Shown here in pieces: positions 8,949-18,798 of a DNA stretch of 64,000 nucleotides. The stretch spans positions 62,001 to 126,000 of the forward strand of contig JAJDWR010000027.1 in the NCBI GenBank assembly GCA_022825505.1. The letters are read 5' to 3'. The stretch comes from Gammaproteobacteria bacterium. GTDB lineage: Bacteria > Pseudomonadota > Gammaproteobacteria > Steroidobacterales > Rariloculaceae. Below the pieces are notes generated by a model. That model was given only the letters and a program-made list of their open reading frames with translations, ran no database searches and was not told the DNA's origin. A program made the position numbers and the translations under genes. Every line of letters starts with the position of its first letter. Positions within the stretch are counted from its first letter, which is position 1.

Positions 8949-10281
8949 TGGCCCGCTCGAGAAGGGTCAGCGCCTCGTCGATCTCCGAGCTGCTGACGTT
9001 GAGCGGCGGCGAGATGCGGATCACGTTGTTGTACGTTCCGCCGCGGCCCAGCAGCAGGCCGCGTTCGCGGGCGGAGTCCAGCAGCGCCTGGGTCAGTTCG
9101 GGGGCGGGCGTGCGGTCGCCGGCGGTTTCGTCGGCCACCAGTTCGATTGCCAGCATGAGACCTCTGCCGCGCACATCGCCGATGGGGGCGGGGAACCGGC
9201 GCTGGATGCGCAGCAGGCCGTCGCGCAGGCGTTCGCCCTGCCGTCCGGCGTGGTCCGCCAGGTTGTCCCGCTCGACGATATCGATGACCGTGTTGGCCGC
9301 GGCGCAGCTCACCGGGTTGCCGCCGAAGGTGGAGATGGTGGACTTGTGCAGCGAGTCCGCCACCGGTGCGGTGGCCACCAGGGCCCCGAGCGGCAGGCCG
9401 TTGGCGATGCCCTTGGCCATGGTCATCATTTCCGGTTCCACGCCGTGATGCTCGATGCCCCACATGCGCCCGGTGCGGCCGAAGCCGGTCTGCACTTCAT
9501 CCGCGATGAACACGCCGCCGTACTTGCGCACGATCTCCGCCACGATGGCGAAGTATTCCTCCGGCGGAGTGATGAAGCCGCCGACGCCCTGGATCGGTTC
9601 CACCAGCATGCCCGCCACCTGCCCGGACGTGGCGGTCCGGATCAACTCCTCCACGTCGTGGGCGCAGGCTACGCCGCATTTCGGGTAGGTCAGCTTGAGC
9701 GGACAGCGGTAACAGTAGGGTGACAGCGCATGGCGCACGACACTGGCGCGGTCGCCGGCGCCGCGCCAAGCGGCATTGCCCGTGAGCCCCTGGGCGAGCT
9801 GCGTGCGGCCCGAATAGCCGTGGCGCAGGGCGATGATCTCGGTGTTGCCGGTGTAGCTCTGCGCCATCATGATCGCGGCCTCGTCGGCTTCGCTGCCGGA
9901 AGCGGTGAAGAAGCACTTCTGCAGTGCGCCGGGCGTGATGCGGGCCAGGCGCTCGGCCAGCTCACCCATGGGCAGGGTCGGGTAGAGAGTGGATATGTGG
10001 GAGAGCCGTTGCACCTGGGCGATGACGGCCCGGTTCACCTCTTCGTTGGCGTGGCCCAGGGAAACGGTGAGAATGCCGCCGAAGAAATCCAGGTAGGTGC
10101 GTTCGTCAAGGTCCGTGACGCGGCCGCCGCGCCCGTCTGTCACGACCATGGTCTCGGTGTGAAGGCTCTTGACCTGGGGGAAGACGTACTGTTCGTATTG
10201 CCGTGCGACATCCGCGGTCGCGGGCACTGCTCCCATTTTCGCGTTCCGGTTGCCCGTGGCGTCTGCCGTCCGGTCGTTCAT
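8932..10281 (-). CDS. class III aminotransferase, AGXT2 (alanine-glyoxylate aminotransferase 2)-like
   Basis: PLP-dependent class III (omega) aminotransferase, 449 residues. The PLP aspartate region reads ADEVQTGFGRTG and the Schiff-base lysine lies in MTMAKGIANGLPLGA. The segment SPYCYRCPLKLTYPKCGVAC is typical of the AGXT2-like branch. Such enzymes move amino groups between alanine or beta-amino acids and glyoxylate or pyruvate, so here it could link glycine, the end product of betaine demethylation, to glyoxylate and pyruvate pools. A GGAGGAG ribosome site precedes the start. It lies 170 bases downstream of fhs on the same strand, probably the last gene of etfB-etfA-fhs-aminotransferase. 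A 30-base tandem repeat marks its end. Confidence 0.88.
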   Translation of the reverse strand: MNDRTADATGNRNAKMGAVPATADVARQYEQYVFPQVKSLHTETMVVTDGRGGRVTDLDERTYLDFFGGILTVSLGHANEEVNRAVIAQVQRLSHISTLYPTLPMGELAERLARITPGALQKCFFTASGSEADEAAIMMAQSYTGNTEIIALRHGYSGRTQLAQGLTGNAAWRGAGDRASVVRHALSPYCYRCPLKLTYPKCGVACAHDVEELIRTATSGQVAGMLVEPIQGVGGFITPPEEYFAIVAEIVRKYGGVFIADEVQTGFGRTGRMWGIEHHGVEPEMMTMAKGIANGLPLGALVATAPVADSLHKSTISTFGGNPVSCAAANTVIDIVERDNLADHAGRQGERLRDGLLRIQRRFPAPIGDVRGRGLMLAIELVADETAGDRTPAPELTQALLDSARERGLLLGRGGTYNNVIRISPPLNVSSSEIDEALTLLERAMAAVA

Positions 10282-10451
10282 TGTCGTCGTCTCCTCCCCC
10301 GATTCGCGGTTACAGCCATTCGGGTTGGACCTGTGGCAGCGCTACTCGGCGTTGCTCGTCGTTTACCTGGTCTGACCAAACTGCACTCCTCGCGCCCTGA
10401 TTGGCGCTGCGTCGGGTCCAACAGCGCCATCTCGCGCAGCATAAACAGGCC

Positions 10452-12125
10452 CTAGTACAATCCCCCGATCAACCCTTCCGAATTCACGTGGACATCCTGT
10501 GCGGAGGGTTTCCTCGGCAGGCCCGGCATGGTCATGATGGCTCCGCACACCGGTACGATGAAGCCGGCGCCCGCGGACAGGCGGACCTCGCGGATCTCCA
10601 CGACGTGGCCGGTGGGTGCGCCCAGCAGGGTGGGATCGGTCGAGAAGCTGTACTGCGTCTTGGCCATGCAGATCGGGAAGTGTCCGTAGCCGCTGTCCTG
10701 GAGGCGGGAGAATTCGTTGCGCACGCTCATGGGCGCGACGATGTCCCGGGCCCCGTAGATCGTCCGCGCGATGCGGCGGGTTTTCTCCCAGATGTCCAGG
10801 TCGTCGTCGTAGAGCAGCCTGAAGTCGGCGGCCGCCGAATCGGCCAGTTCCGCCACGTGCTCCGCCAGTTCCGTGGCGCCGGCGCCGCCTTCCATCCAGT
10901 GACGGCACTCGATGGCGGTGACCCCCGATCGTTCGCAGTAGCCCTCGACGGCGCGGACCTCGGCGTCGCTGTCTGTGGGGTGGCGGTTGATCGCCACCAC
11001 CGCCGGCACGCCGAACTGCCTCAGGATGGCGAGATGGTGGCCCAGGTTGACGCAACCCTCCGCCACCGATCCGCTGTCCTCGCGCAGCAGGTCGTCCCTG
11101 GGCACGCCGCCGTGCATTTTCAGTGCCTTGATGGTCGCCACCAGCACCACGGCATCGGGGGACAGCCCCCCGGTACGGCACTTGATGTCGAAGAACTTCT
11201 CGGCGCCCAGGTCCGAGCCGAAGCCGGCTTCGGTCACCACGTAATCGGCCCGCTTCAGGGCGGTTCGGGTGGCAATGACCGAGTTGCAGCCGTGGGCGAT
11301 GTTCGCGAACGGCCCGCCGTGGATGAACGCGGGGTTGTTCTCCAGCGTCTGCACGAGATTCGGGGCGAAGGCATCCCGGAGCAGCGCCGTCATCGCCCCG
11401 TGCGCGTGGAGGTCCCGCGCGGTCACGGGCTCGCGGCCGCGGGTGTAGCCCACCACGATGCTGCCCAGCCGCTGTTCCAGTTCGGCCAGGTTCTTCGCCA
11501 GGCAGAAGATCGCCATGACTTCCGAGGTGCTGGTGATATCGAAACCGGCTTCCCGGGGCACGCCGTGGGCGGTTCCGCCCAGGCCGATCGTGATCTGGCG
11601 CAATGCGCGATCGTTCATGTCCACCACCCGCCGCCAGGTGATGCGCCGCGGGTCCAGGATCGGATTGGCGCCCCAGTGAATGTGATTGTCCACCAGGGCT
11701 GCCAGCAGGTTATGGGCGGCGGCGATGGCGTGAAAATCACCGGTGAAGTGCAGGTTGATGTCGGTCATGGGCACGACCTGCGCGTAACCGCCGCCCGCGG
11801 CTCCGCCCTTCATGCCGAAACACGGGCCCAGACTCGGCTCGCGCAGGCAGATCGCCGTCTTTCTGCCGATGCGGTTGAGGGCGTCCCCCAGGCCGATGGT
11901 CGTTGTGGTCTTGCCTTCGCCGGCCGGTGTGGGCGACACCGCCGTCATCAGGATCAGCTTGCCGGTGGCGCCCGGCCGGGATTCCTCTATGGCGGCGAAG
12001 TCGACCTTGGCCTTGGCGTGCCCGTAGGGAATCGTGAAGTCGGCGATGCCGAGCTTGTCAGCGACTTCGCGTATCGGCTGCATGCTGGCCGCACGGGCGA
12101 TTTCGATATCATTCTTCTGCGACAT
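10452..12125 (-). CDS. fhs: formate-tetrahydrofolate ligase
   Basis: Interconverts formate + THF + ATP and 10-formyl-THF; 557 residues, the normal family length. The nucleotide-binding motif TPAGEGKTT is at residues 66-74, with family motifs [10 protein letters not shown] and [21 protein letters not shown] split across the middle. Placed between etfA and an aminotransferase in a demethylation cluster, it probably runs in the direction that releases formate and recovers ATP from methyl groups oxidised on THF. folD and glyA are not in the window. The gene starts 82 bases after etfA on the same strand. Confidence 0.96.
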   Translation of the reverse strand: MSQKNDIEIARAASMQPIREVADKLGIADFTIPYGHAKAKVDFAAIEESRPGATGKLILMTAVSPTPAGEGKTTTTIGLGDALNRIGRKTAICLREPSLGPCFGMKGGAAGGGYAQVVPMTDINLHFTGDFHAIAAAHNLLAALVDNHIHWGANPILDPRRITWRRVVDMNDRALRQITIGLGGTAHGVPREAGFDITSTSEVMAIFCLAKNLAELEQRLGSIVVGYTRGREPVTARDLHAHGAMTALLRDAFAPNLVQTLENNPAFIHGGPFANIAHGCNSVIATRTALKRADYVVTEAGFGSDLGAEKFFDIKCRTGGLSPDAVVLVATIKALKMHGGVPRDDLLREDSGSVAEGCVNLGHHLAILRQFGVPAVVAINRHPTDSDAEVRAVEGYCERSGVTAIECRHWMEGGAGATELAEHVAELADSAAADFRLLYDDDLDIWEKTRRIARTIYGARDIVAPMSVRNEFSRLQDSGYGHFPICMAKTQYSFSTDPTLLGAPTGHVVEIREVRLSAGAGFIVPVCGAIMTMPGLPRKPSAQDVHVNSEGLIGGLY

Positions 12126-12207
12126 CTGTGCTTACCGCTCCTGCAGGGGGGCCGTGTCAGGGGAGCTGTCGGATCGCTGCCGTTGAGCCCGCCGGTCTGC
12201 CGGCACT

Positions 12208-13155
12208 CTAGCTGCCCAGCGCTTCGGTCAGTTCCGGCACGGCAGTGAACAGGTCCGCCACCAGGCCGATATCGGCGACTTCGAACAGCGGCGCTTCCGC
12301 GTCCGTGTTGATGGCCACGATGACGCCCGCGTCCTTGATCCCCGTGAGGTGCTGGATGGCTCCCGAGATGCCCACGGCGATGTACAGTTGCGGCGCGATG
12401 ATCTTGCCGGTCTGTCCGACCTGCATGTCGTTGCCCACGAATCCCGAATCCACCGCGGCGCGCGATGCGCCCACGGCGGCGCCGAGCGCATCCGCCAGGC
12501 GGTAGATGATTGCAAAGTTCTCCTTGCTGCCCACGCCGCGTCCGCCCGAAACGACGCGGCTGGCGGTCTGCAGGTCCGGCCTGCCGCCGCCGGAATCGCT
12601 GCGAATTTCGACGAACCGCGTATGGGACGGCAGCTCGGCATCGACGGCGCGCTCGCTGATCGGAGCGTCGCCCATGGGTTCGGCCGCCTGGTACGAGGCG
12701 GTTCTGACCGTGGCGACCACGGGACGGTCCTGCGGCGCCTCCACCGTGAGAATGGCGTTGCCGGCGTAGAAGGGACGCCTGAACCGCCAGGCGCCTTCGG
12801 CACTCATGATGTCGCTGAGCTGACCCACGCCCAGGAGCGCCGCCACCCGCGGCATGAGGTCCTTGCCGAAGGTCGTCGACGGGCCGAACACGTGTGTGTA
12901 ACCGCCCGCGAGTTCCGAAATCTGGGGCGCGGCCACCGCCGCCAGGGCAGACTCGTTCGCCGGATGATCGACCTGGATGACGCCGGTAACGCCCGCAAGC
13001 GCCGCGGCCTGCGCCGCCACGGCGGCGCCGTCGCCGGCAAGCACCGCGATGTCGATGGCCGAAGTCTCGAAGGTCCGGGCGCAGGACACGCACTTCGCCG
13101 TGCTGGCATTGAGCGTCCGCCCGTCATGTTCGGCGACGATAAGCACCCGGGCCAT
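12208..13155 (-). CDS. etfA: electron transfer flavoprotein alpha subunit
   Basis: FAD-carrying subunit of ETF, 315 residues. The C-terminal FAD signature is clear: [20 protein letters not shown] followed by [12 protein letters not shown] and [11 protein letters not shown]. It forms a heterodimer with EtfB and delivers electrons from dehydrogenases to the quinone pool through ETF-ubiquinone oxidoreductase, which is not in this window. Its ATG shares a base with the etfB stop (TGATG), implying translational coupling; a GAGAAGGAG site lies just upstream. The likely partners here are the two FAD-GcvT dehydrogenases. Confidence 0.95.
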   Translation of the reverse strand: MARVLIVAEHDGRTLNASTAKCVSCARTFETSAIDIAVLAGDGAAVAAQAAALAGVTGVIQVDHPANESALAAVAAPQISELAGGYTHVFGPSTTFGKDLMPRVAALLGVGQLSDIMSAEGAWRFRRPFYAGNAILTVEAPQDRPVVATVRTASYQAAEPMGDAPISERAVDAELPSHTRFVEIRSDSGGGRPDLQTASRVVSGGRGVGSKENFAIIYRLADALGAAVGASRAAVDSGFVGNDMQVGQTGKIIAPQLYIAVGISGAIQHLTGIKDAGVIVAINTDAEAPLFEVADIGLVADLFTAVPELTEALGS

Positions 13156-13913
13156 CAGATCAGCTCCTTCTCACGCAGCGCCTGCACCAACTCTTCCACG
13201 CTGCTCACCCTGACGCCCCTGGGGCGCTGGGCCGGAGGCTCGATCCCCAACACCCGAAACTGCGTTTCGGGCTCCACGTCCAAATCGGACAGCGTGACCG
13301 TCTCCAGGGGTTTCTTCTTGGCCTTCAGGATGTCGGGCAACTTGGTGTAGCGCGGTTCGTTGAGGCGCAGGTCCGTGGTCACCACGGCCGGCAGATCGAC
13401 TTCGATGACCTCAAGTCCCGCGTCCACTTCCCGCATCGCCGTCGCCGCGCTGCCTTTGAAACGGAGATGGGAGGCAAAGGTCGCCTGCGGGCGGCCCCAG
13501 AGGGCGGCCAGCATCTGCCCGGTCTGGTTGTTGTCGCCGTCGATGGCCTGCTTGCCCATGATCACCAACTGCGACTCTTCCCGCTGGACCAGGGCCAACA
13601 GTGTCCGGGCGACGGTCAGGGGTTCGAGGTCCTGGCCGGTCTCGACCAGAATGGCGCGGTCGGCGCCCATGGCCAGTCCGCCCCGCAGTTGTTGAGTACA
13701 TACCTGGCCGCCGATGGACGCCACGACGATCTCTTCGGCCTCGCCCCGCTCCCTGATTCGCAGCGCTTCCTCAAGCGCGATCTCATCAAAGGGGTTGATG
13801 CTCATCTTGACGCCTTCCAGCGCCATTCCCGAGCCGTCGGGTTTCACGCGCACACGGACGTTGGCGTCCACGACGCGTTTCAGCGGGACGAGAATGGTTT
13901 TGATGAGCGCCAT
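13155..13913 (-). CDS. etfB: electron transfer flavoprotein beta subunit
   Basis: AMP-binding ETF subunit, 252 residues, usual length. Family features include VPLKRVVDANVRVRVKPDGS at the N-terminus, INPFDEIALEEALRIRERGE, and the VMGKQAIDGDNNQTGQMLA loop that contacts AMP. It is first in the etfB-etfA-fhs-aminotransferase run and starts about 150 bases downstream of the regulator gene on the same strand. The order etfB then etfA with a one-base overlap is standard. It probably serves the dehydrogenases at 3954-8831. Confidence 0.95.
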   Translation of the reverse strand: MALIKTILVPLKRVVDANVRVRVKPDGSGMALEGVKMSINPFDEIALEEALRIRERGEAEEIVVASIGGQVCTQQLRGGLAMGADRAILVETGQDLEPLTVARTLLALVQREESQLVIMGKQAIDGDNNQTGQMLAALWGRPQATFASHLRFKGSAATAMREVDAGLEVIEVDLPAVVTTDLRLNEPRYTKLPDILKAKKKPLETVTLSDLDVEPETQFRVLGIEPPAQRPRGVRVSSVEELVQALREKELI

Positions 13914-14061
13914 CGTCCGTGCCTTTCGGACAGGAAGGGTTTCGGTTCAGGAGAGTATCCGGCGCAGCGTGCTTCCTTCAAGCAGTCCTGTCACTTCTGG
14001 AAGTATTTTCGTCGCGCTGCAAGGGTCCGGGCGGCGTGCGGGGGAGCAGGGGCAGGGTCCG

Positions 14062-15036
14062 TCACCGGTCGGCGCGATCGGCGCTGGGGGTGTTGCCGTA
14101 GAGGTCCTTGTAGGTCGTGCTGAAATGGGAGCTGGAGACGAAGCCGGTCTGGGCCGAAATCTCGACAATGCTCAGGTCCGTCTGGAAGAGCAACTGCCGC
14201 GCCCGTTCCAGGCGCAACTGCAGGTAGTAGTGCGACGGCGAGCACAGCAGGTACTTCTGGAACAAGCGTTGCAACTGCCGGCGCGACAATTCCACATAGG
14301 ATGCCAGTTCAACCTGGCTGAACGGCTCGCGAATGTTGCTCTCCATCAGTTCCACGGCGGCCACCAGCTTGGCGGACTGCCCGCCGACTACGTGGCGTAA
14401 AGGCACGTGCTGCCGGTCCCTGGTATCGCGGATCCGCTCGTGCACGAACTGGTCCGCGACTCCGGCACTGATCTCCGTACCGAGCTGCCGCCGGACGAAA
14501 TACAGCATCATGTCCATGGGCGCCGTGCCGCCGGAACTGGTGAAGCGGTCGCGGTCGATGGTGTAGATGCTCCGGCTGACGGCAATCTTCGGGAACCCCA
14601 GGGTCAGGGCGGCGAAATTCTCCCAGTGGATGCTGCACCGGTAGCCGTCCAGCAGCCCGGCCTTGGCCAGAACGTAGCTGCCCGTGCAGGTGGAACCCAG
14701 CGCCAGTCCGCGTGCGCTGCAGGCATGCAGCCAGCGCAGCACCGGTTTGGCGGCGAAGCGCTCAACCCCTTCGCCGCCGCAGACGACGATCGCTTCCACG
14801 GTGCGGGACTGGATTTCGTCGCCGATCCCGAAATCGGCGTTGATCGAGAGCCCGTCGCTGGCGGTGACGGGGCCGCCGTTCCTGGAAACCATCCGCCAGC
14901 GATAGACCCGGGAACCGGCCACGCGGTTGGCCATTCGCAGCGTTTCGATCGCCGACGACATGGAAATGAGCGTGAAATCGTCCAGCAGCAGGAAGCCGAA
15001 AAACGTCGGGAGTACTTGCGGTTCGGCCTCTGCCAT
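14062..15036 (-). CDS. GlxA-family AraC-type regulator, GbdR-like
   Basis: Transcription regulator of 324 residues. The first two-thirds form a DJ-1/PfpI-like domain (GFLLLDDFTLISMSSAIETL, GSTCTGSYVLAKAGLLDG) and the C-terminus an AraC double helix-turn-helix (LSRRQLQRLFQKY, SIVEISAQTGFVSSSHFSTT). This architecture is shared by GbdR and CdhR, which switch on glycine betaine, dimethylglycine and carnitine catabolism in Pseudomonas. Its place immediately upstream of etfB and near the demethylases supports the same job: sensing betaine or dimethylglycine and activating this cluster. Ligand identity is inferred from context. It could also act on targets elsewhere. Confidence 0.85.
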   Translation of the reverse strand: MAEAEPQVLPTFFGFLLLDDFTLISMSSAIETLRMANRVAGSRVYRWRMVSRNGGPVTASDGLSINADFGIGDEIQSRTVEAIVVCGGEGVERFAAKPVLRWLHACSARGLALGSTCTGSYVLAKAGLLDGYRCSIHWENFAALTLGFPKIAVSRSIYTIDRDRFTSSGGTAPMDMMLYFVRRQLGTEISAGVADQFVHERIRDTRDRQHVPLRHVVGGQSAKLVAAVELMESNIREPFSQVELASYVELSRRQLQRLFQKYLLCSPSHYYLQLRLERARQLLFQTDLSIVEISAQTGFVSSSHFSTTYKDLYGNTPSADRADR

Positions 15037-15141
15037 TGCGCAGACAGTGTTCGTGGACCAACTGAAGTATGCGGCGACAGAAGCGTAAACTCAATGTCGC
15101 GAGTTTTCCAACTCCGCGAAGCGCCCGCTGCCGGGCGTGCA

Positions 15142-16761
15142 CTAACGCGACGCGGCTTGCTGCGCCCGCACGCGTGCCAGGCTCAGGGCCGAGTCCCTGG
15201 GCAGCGGTCCCGGGCGGGGATAGTCCGTGTTGTAGTGAAGCCCGCGGCTTTCGTGCCGCCGGGCGGCGCTTTCGGCGATCAGCCTCGAGACCGCCACCAT
15301 ATTCTCCAGTTCGAGCAAATCGGGATGCAGTCGGCGATTGTCGCGGGCGTCGTCGATGCGCCGTTGCAGGTCCCCCAGCAGGACCGCGGCTTCCGCGAGG
15401 CTCTCCCGCGTACGCACGATGCCCACGTGTTCCCACATGATGCGGCGAAGTTCCGCCGTGCACGCCGGTGCCCAGGCGTGATCGCGCCGGTCGATTTCGA
15501 AGCTGCCGACCCATGCCGGAGGGCGCTGCCTCCCGCGTTCGGGCCGCCGGACATGTTCGCCAATGCGTGCGCTCACGGATTTCGCAAAGGCCAGTGCCTC
15601 CAGGAGCGAATTGCTGGCCAGCCGATTGGCGCCGTGCAGCCCCGTGCAACTGACCTCGCCCGCGGCGTAGAGGTTCTGCAAATCGGTCCCGCCACCGGCG
15701 TCCGTGACCACGCCGCCGCACGTGTAGTGGGCCGCGGGAACGACAGGGATCGGCTCGGCGGTGAGATCGAAACCGAACGCCCGGCAGGTGGCCAGAATGT
15801 TGGGGAAACGCCTGCGGATTTCGGCGGCCGGCTTGTGGCTGATGTCCAGCAGTACGTGGTCGCAGCCCTCCGCGGACATCTCGTGGACGATGGCCCGGGA
15901 GACGACATCCCGCGGCGCCAGTTCCAGCCGCTCGTCGTGGCGGGCCATGAACCGGGTGCCGTCGGGAAGCAGCAGGCGGGCGCCCTCGCCCCGCAGTGCC
16001 TCGGTGATCAGTATGGCCCGAGATCCCGGCACATGCAGGCACGACGGATGAAACTGCACGAACTCCATGTTGGATATCCGGCACCCGGCCCGCCAGGCCA
16101 TGGCGATGCCGTCCCCTGTGGAGCCGTTGGTGGCATGCCGGTAGACCCCCGACGCGCCCCCGGTGGCGAGCACCGCGACATCGGTCCAGCGCGTCTCCAC
16201 GGTTCCGGAAGCCGTGTCGATCAGGGTCAGACCCACGCAGCGATTGGGCCCTGCCAGGCCCAGCCGCTGCGATGTCAACAGATTGGCGACGAAGCGGTTT
16301 TCCAGCAATTCGATGTCCGGGTGGCGGCGGACCCGTTGTGCCAACACACCCATGACCGCCCGCCCGGTAGCGTCGTCCGCATGCACGATCCTGCGCCGGC
16401 TGTGACCGCCCTCCCGCGTCAGGTGCAGTTCGGCGCCGCCGTTCCTGCGGGTGAACTGTACGCCGTGCCCCTCCAGCCAGCGGATGCACTCCGGGCCTTC
16501 GCTGACGACCTGGCGCACGACATCCGAATGGCACAGGCCCGCGCCGGCCTGCACGGTATCGGCCTGATGGTGGGAAAGTGAGTCTTCCGGCCCCATGGCC
16601 GCGGCGATGCCGCCCTGGGCGTTGTAGCTGGCGGTCTCGCTGAGCGCGGTCTTGGTGACGACCGCCGGCCGATGCCCCGCATCCGCCAGCCGCAGCGCCG
16701 TGCTCAGCCCGGCGATCCCGCCGCCGACGATGAGGATCGGGTGTTGACTGTTCCGGTGCAT
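15142..16761 (-). CDS. nadB: L-aspartate oxidase
   Basis: FAD enzyme oxidising L-aspartate to iminoaspartate, the first step of de novo NAD synthesis; 539 residues. It shows the flavin fold ILIVGGGIAGLSTALRLADA, the succinate-dehydrogenase-family active-site segments SYNAQGGIAAAMG and EFVQFHPSCLH, and AGEVSCTGLHGANRLASNSL. It follows nadA by 38 bases on the same strand, so the two are one operon. nadC, the third gene of the pathway, is not in the window. Distinction from succinate dehydrogenase SdhA rests on these segments and on the nadA neighbour. Confidence 0.95.
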   Translation of the reverse strand: MHRNSQHPILIVGGGIAGLSTALRLADAGHRPAVVTKTALSETASYNAQGGIAAAMGPEDSLSHHQADTVQAGAGLCHSDVVRQVVSEGPECIRWLEGHGVQFTRRNGGAELHLTREGGHSRRRIVHADDATGRAVMGVLAQRVRRHPDIELLENRFVANLLTSQRLGLAGPNRCVGLTLIDTASGTVETRWTDVAVLATGGASGVYRHATNGSTGDGIAMAWRAGCRISNMEFVQFHPSCLHVPGSRAILITEALRGEGARLLLPDGTRFMARHDERLELAPRDVVSRAIVHEMSAEGCDHVLLDISHKPAAEIRRRFPNILATCRAFGFDLTAEPIPVVPAAHYTCGGVVTDAGGGTDLQNLYAAGEVSCTGLHGANRLASNSLLEALAFAKSVSARIGEHVRRPERGRQRPPAWVGSFEIDRRDHAWAPACTAELRRIMWEHVGIVRTRESLAEAAVLLGDLQRRIDDARDNRRLHPDLLELENMVAVSRLIAESAARRHESRGLHYNTDYPRPGPLPRDSALSLARVRAQQAASR

Positions 16762-16799
16762 GGCTGCGGCGAGCGTGAGGCCTGCGGTTGGAGGCGCGG

Positions 16800-17801
16800 C
16801 TAGGCCGAGTACTCCAGCATTCGGGCCACGGAGCGCAAGGCGCCGGCGCGCACTGCCGGATCGACCTCCACTTCGTACTTCAGGTCCTCAAGCGAAGCCA
16901 GTATCTTCGGCAGCGTGATGGTCTTCATGTGCGGGCAGAGGTTGCAGGGCCGAACGAAATTGACGTCCGGAAACTCCACCGCCACGTTGTCGCTCATGGA
17001 GCACTCGGTGATCATGACCACCCGCGAAGGACGCTCCCTGTCCACGTAACCGATCATGCCCGACGTCGATCCGACGAAGTCCGCCTCTTCCAGAACGTCC
17101 GGCGGGCACTCGGGATGGGCGATGATCTGGATGTCCGGCGTGGCCTTGCGGTAGCCGCGCAACTCGGCGCCGGTGAACCGCTCGTGGACTTCGCACGTGC
17201 CCTCCCAGAGGATCACCTCCACGTCGGTCTGCTCGGCAACGTACTTGCCCAGGTAGTTGTCCGGCAGGAAGATCACCCGGCCGGTGCCCAGCGCCTCCAC
17301 GATGCGGACCGCGTTGGCCGATGTGCAGCAGACATCGGATTCCGCCTTCACGTCGGCGCTGGTATTCACGTAGGTAACCACCGGCACGCCGGGATAGCGC
17401 TGCTTGAGCAGGCGCACGTCCTCACCAGTGATGGAAGCCGCCAGCGAACACCCGGCGCCAAGGTCCGGGATCAGCACCTTCTTCTCCGGGTTGATGATCT
17501 TCGCGGTCTCGGCCATGAAGTGCACGCCGCACAGCACGATGACGTCCGCATCGGTCTCGCTGGCCTTCTGCGCCAGCCCCAGCGAGTCGCCCGTATAGTC
17601 CGCCACTCCATGGTAAATCTCGGGCGTCTGGTAGTTGTGAGCCAGGATGATCGCGTTACGCCGAACCTTCAGTTCATTGATGAGCGCAATATAGGGCGCG
17701 TGAACCGGCCACTCGATCTCCGGAATCACATCCCGGACCAGTTCGTAAGTCGCATGCGTCGCCGCCGCCACCTCGGGGGAGTACGTAAGAGTCTGCGCCA
17801 T
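16800..17801 (-). CDS. nadA: quinolinate synthase
   Basis: 4Fe-4S enzyme condensing iminoaspartate with dihydroxyacetone phosphate to quinolinate; 333 residues. Iron-sulfur cysteines are in the expected segments: [13 protein letters not shown] (about C91), [10 protein letters not shown] and [15 protein letters not shown] near residue 55 and [10 protein letters not shown] are also conserved. I chose the ATG at 17801 because AAGGAG lies 8 bases upstream; an in-frame start 14 codons earlier would place coding sequence over the palindrome and the -10 region. It leads the nadA-nadB operon and has a candidate operator in its leader. Confidence 0.95.
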   Translation of the reverse strand: MAQTLTYSPEVAAATHATYELVRDVIPEIEWPVHAPYIALINELKVRRNAIILAHNYQTPEIYHGVADYTGDSLGLAQKASETDADVIVLCGVHFMAETAKIINPEKKVLIPDLGAGCSLAASITGEDVRLLKQRYPGVPVVTYVNTSADVKAESDVCCTSANAVRIVEALGTGRVIFLPDNYLGKYVAEQTDVEVILWEGTCEVHERFTGAELRGYRKATPDIQIIAHPECPPDVLEEADFVGSTSGMIGYVDRERPSRVVMITECSMSDNVAVEFPDVNFVRPCNLCPHMKTITLPKILASLEDLKYEVEVDPAVRAGALRSVARMLEYSA

Positions 17802-17815
17802 GATCCGGCTCCTTG

Positions 17816-17849
17816 TGCTCATAATGAGCATAACAGGCAACAAAGTATA
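17816..17849 (-). promoter_or_regulatory. nadA promoter -10 and 15-bp palindromic operator candidate
   Basis: Reading leftwards, TATACT at 17849-17844 is a consensus -10. Just downstream, 17816-17830 holds TGCTCAT-T-ATGAGCA, two perfect 7-base arms around one base. It sits roughly at +8 to +22 relative to the expected start of transcription and ends before the ribosome site, a good position for a repressor. The NrtR-like gene at 19852 is the obvious candidate binder. The -35 is unclear (TTACAC with a 19-base spacer). Confidence 0.55.
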
Positions 17850-17915
17850 TCACAGCCATGTCATCCGGGTGTAATGGTCCTTCAACCACCATTTCCCCAT
17901 CGGGAACTTCGAGAG

Positions 17916-18797
17916 CTATAGAGCGAACCGGAACGTCGCGAGCAGTGCGTGGGTTCGAAGCTCCGCGGCCGTCTCGTTGATGGGGACCGGGATTTGCCTG
18001 CGGGCGCCCTCCCTGCGGTACCGCACGATGGTGATGTCGCCGCTGTCGGTCCGTAGCGGCCCCGCGTCAAGGTATCGGTAACCGAGGTCCAGGCGGGATT
18101 TCTCGTGGATCGGTATCGAAACACCGCCCGTCAGCATCCAGGTGCGGTTTCGCCCGCGTCCATCGGGAATGGCGGTGAAGGGGATCTCGCCGCCCGGACC
18201 CGCGCGAAGACTGCCGGCCGGATCGTCCGGGTCGGGAAACCGTTGCACGTAGCCACTCAATCGGTACGTGGCGACCCCCGCGCCGCCACCGAGAAACGGC
18301 GATACGTTGCGCCCCGACGGGAGTTTCCAGCCCGGGAAATCGAAAAACCCGGCCAGGAAGATCCGTGAAATGTCCAGATCCGCTTCGGACGGTTGATGTG
18401 TCCCCGCAGACCGGTAATTCGTGTTGCCCCGGTATTCCAGGTCATGGGCAACGCCGAATTCCAACTGGGCTCGAAATCCCGGCGCCAGACGAACGCCCGC
18501 TGCGATATCGACTGCAAGTCCATTGTCGAGTGCTCCCGCATCGTACGTGTTCATGCTTCCGTACAGCGCGGCGTGACCGGTGTCCTCGCCATCGGCGAAC
18601 CGGGTGCCGCTTGATCGGACCACGGCGATCCCCGCGGTCAGATAGGGCTCGTACCCGACTGCATTGGCCCCGGCTGCGGAGCCTGAAGACTCACCCGAAG
18701 CCGTAACGGGCAGACCCGGGGCAAGCGAACACCACGCCGCCGCCAGCAGAGCCCGGACTCCCGGCCGCAATCCCGTGCCGCAAATTCGGAGCCTCAA
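17916..18797 (-). CDS. outer-membrane beta-barrel protein (opacity/OmpA-like porin family), function unknown
   Basis: Predicted exported protein of about 293 residues. An arginine-rich start and hydrophobic stretch (RALLAAAWCSLAPGLP) resemble a signal peptide. The rest alternates short amphipathic strands with glycine and aromatic residues (FLAGFFDFPG, PFLGGGAGVATYRL, LDLGYRYLDAG) and ends in LLATFRFAL, a typical terminal barrel strand. No ATG fits after the upstream gene's stop, so I infer TTG at 18797, one base past that stop; TTG at 18770 is an alternative. It is probably coexpressed with the aldo/keto reductase just upstream. No specific function can be assigned. Confidence 0.68.
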   Translation of the reverse strand: MRLRICGTGLRPGVRALLAAAWCSLAPGLPVTASGESSGSAAGANAVGYEPYLTAGIAVVRSSGTRFADGEDTGHAALYGSMNTYDAGALDNGLAVDIAAGVRLAPGFRAQLEFGVAHDLEYRGNTNYRSAGTHQPSEADLDISRIFLAGFFDFPGWKLPSGRNVSPFLGGGAGVATYRLSGYVQRFPDPDDPAGSLRAGPGGEIPFTAIPDGRGRNRTWMLTGGVSIPIHEKSRLDLGYRYLDAGPLRTDSGDITIVRYRREGARRQIPVPINETAAELRTHALLATFRFAL

Positions 18798-18798
18798 G

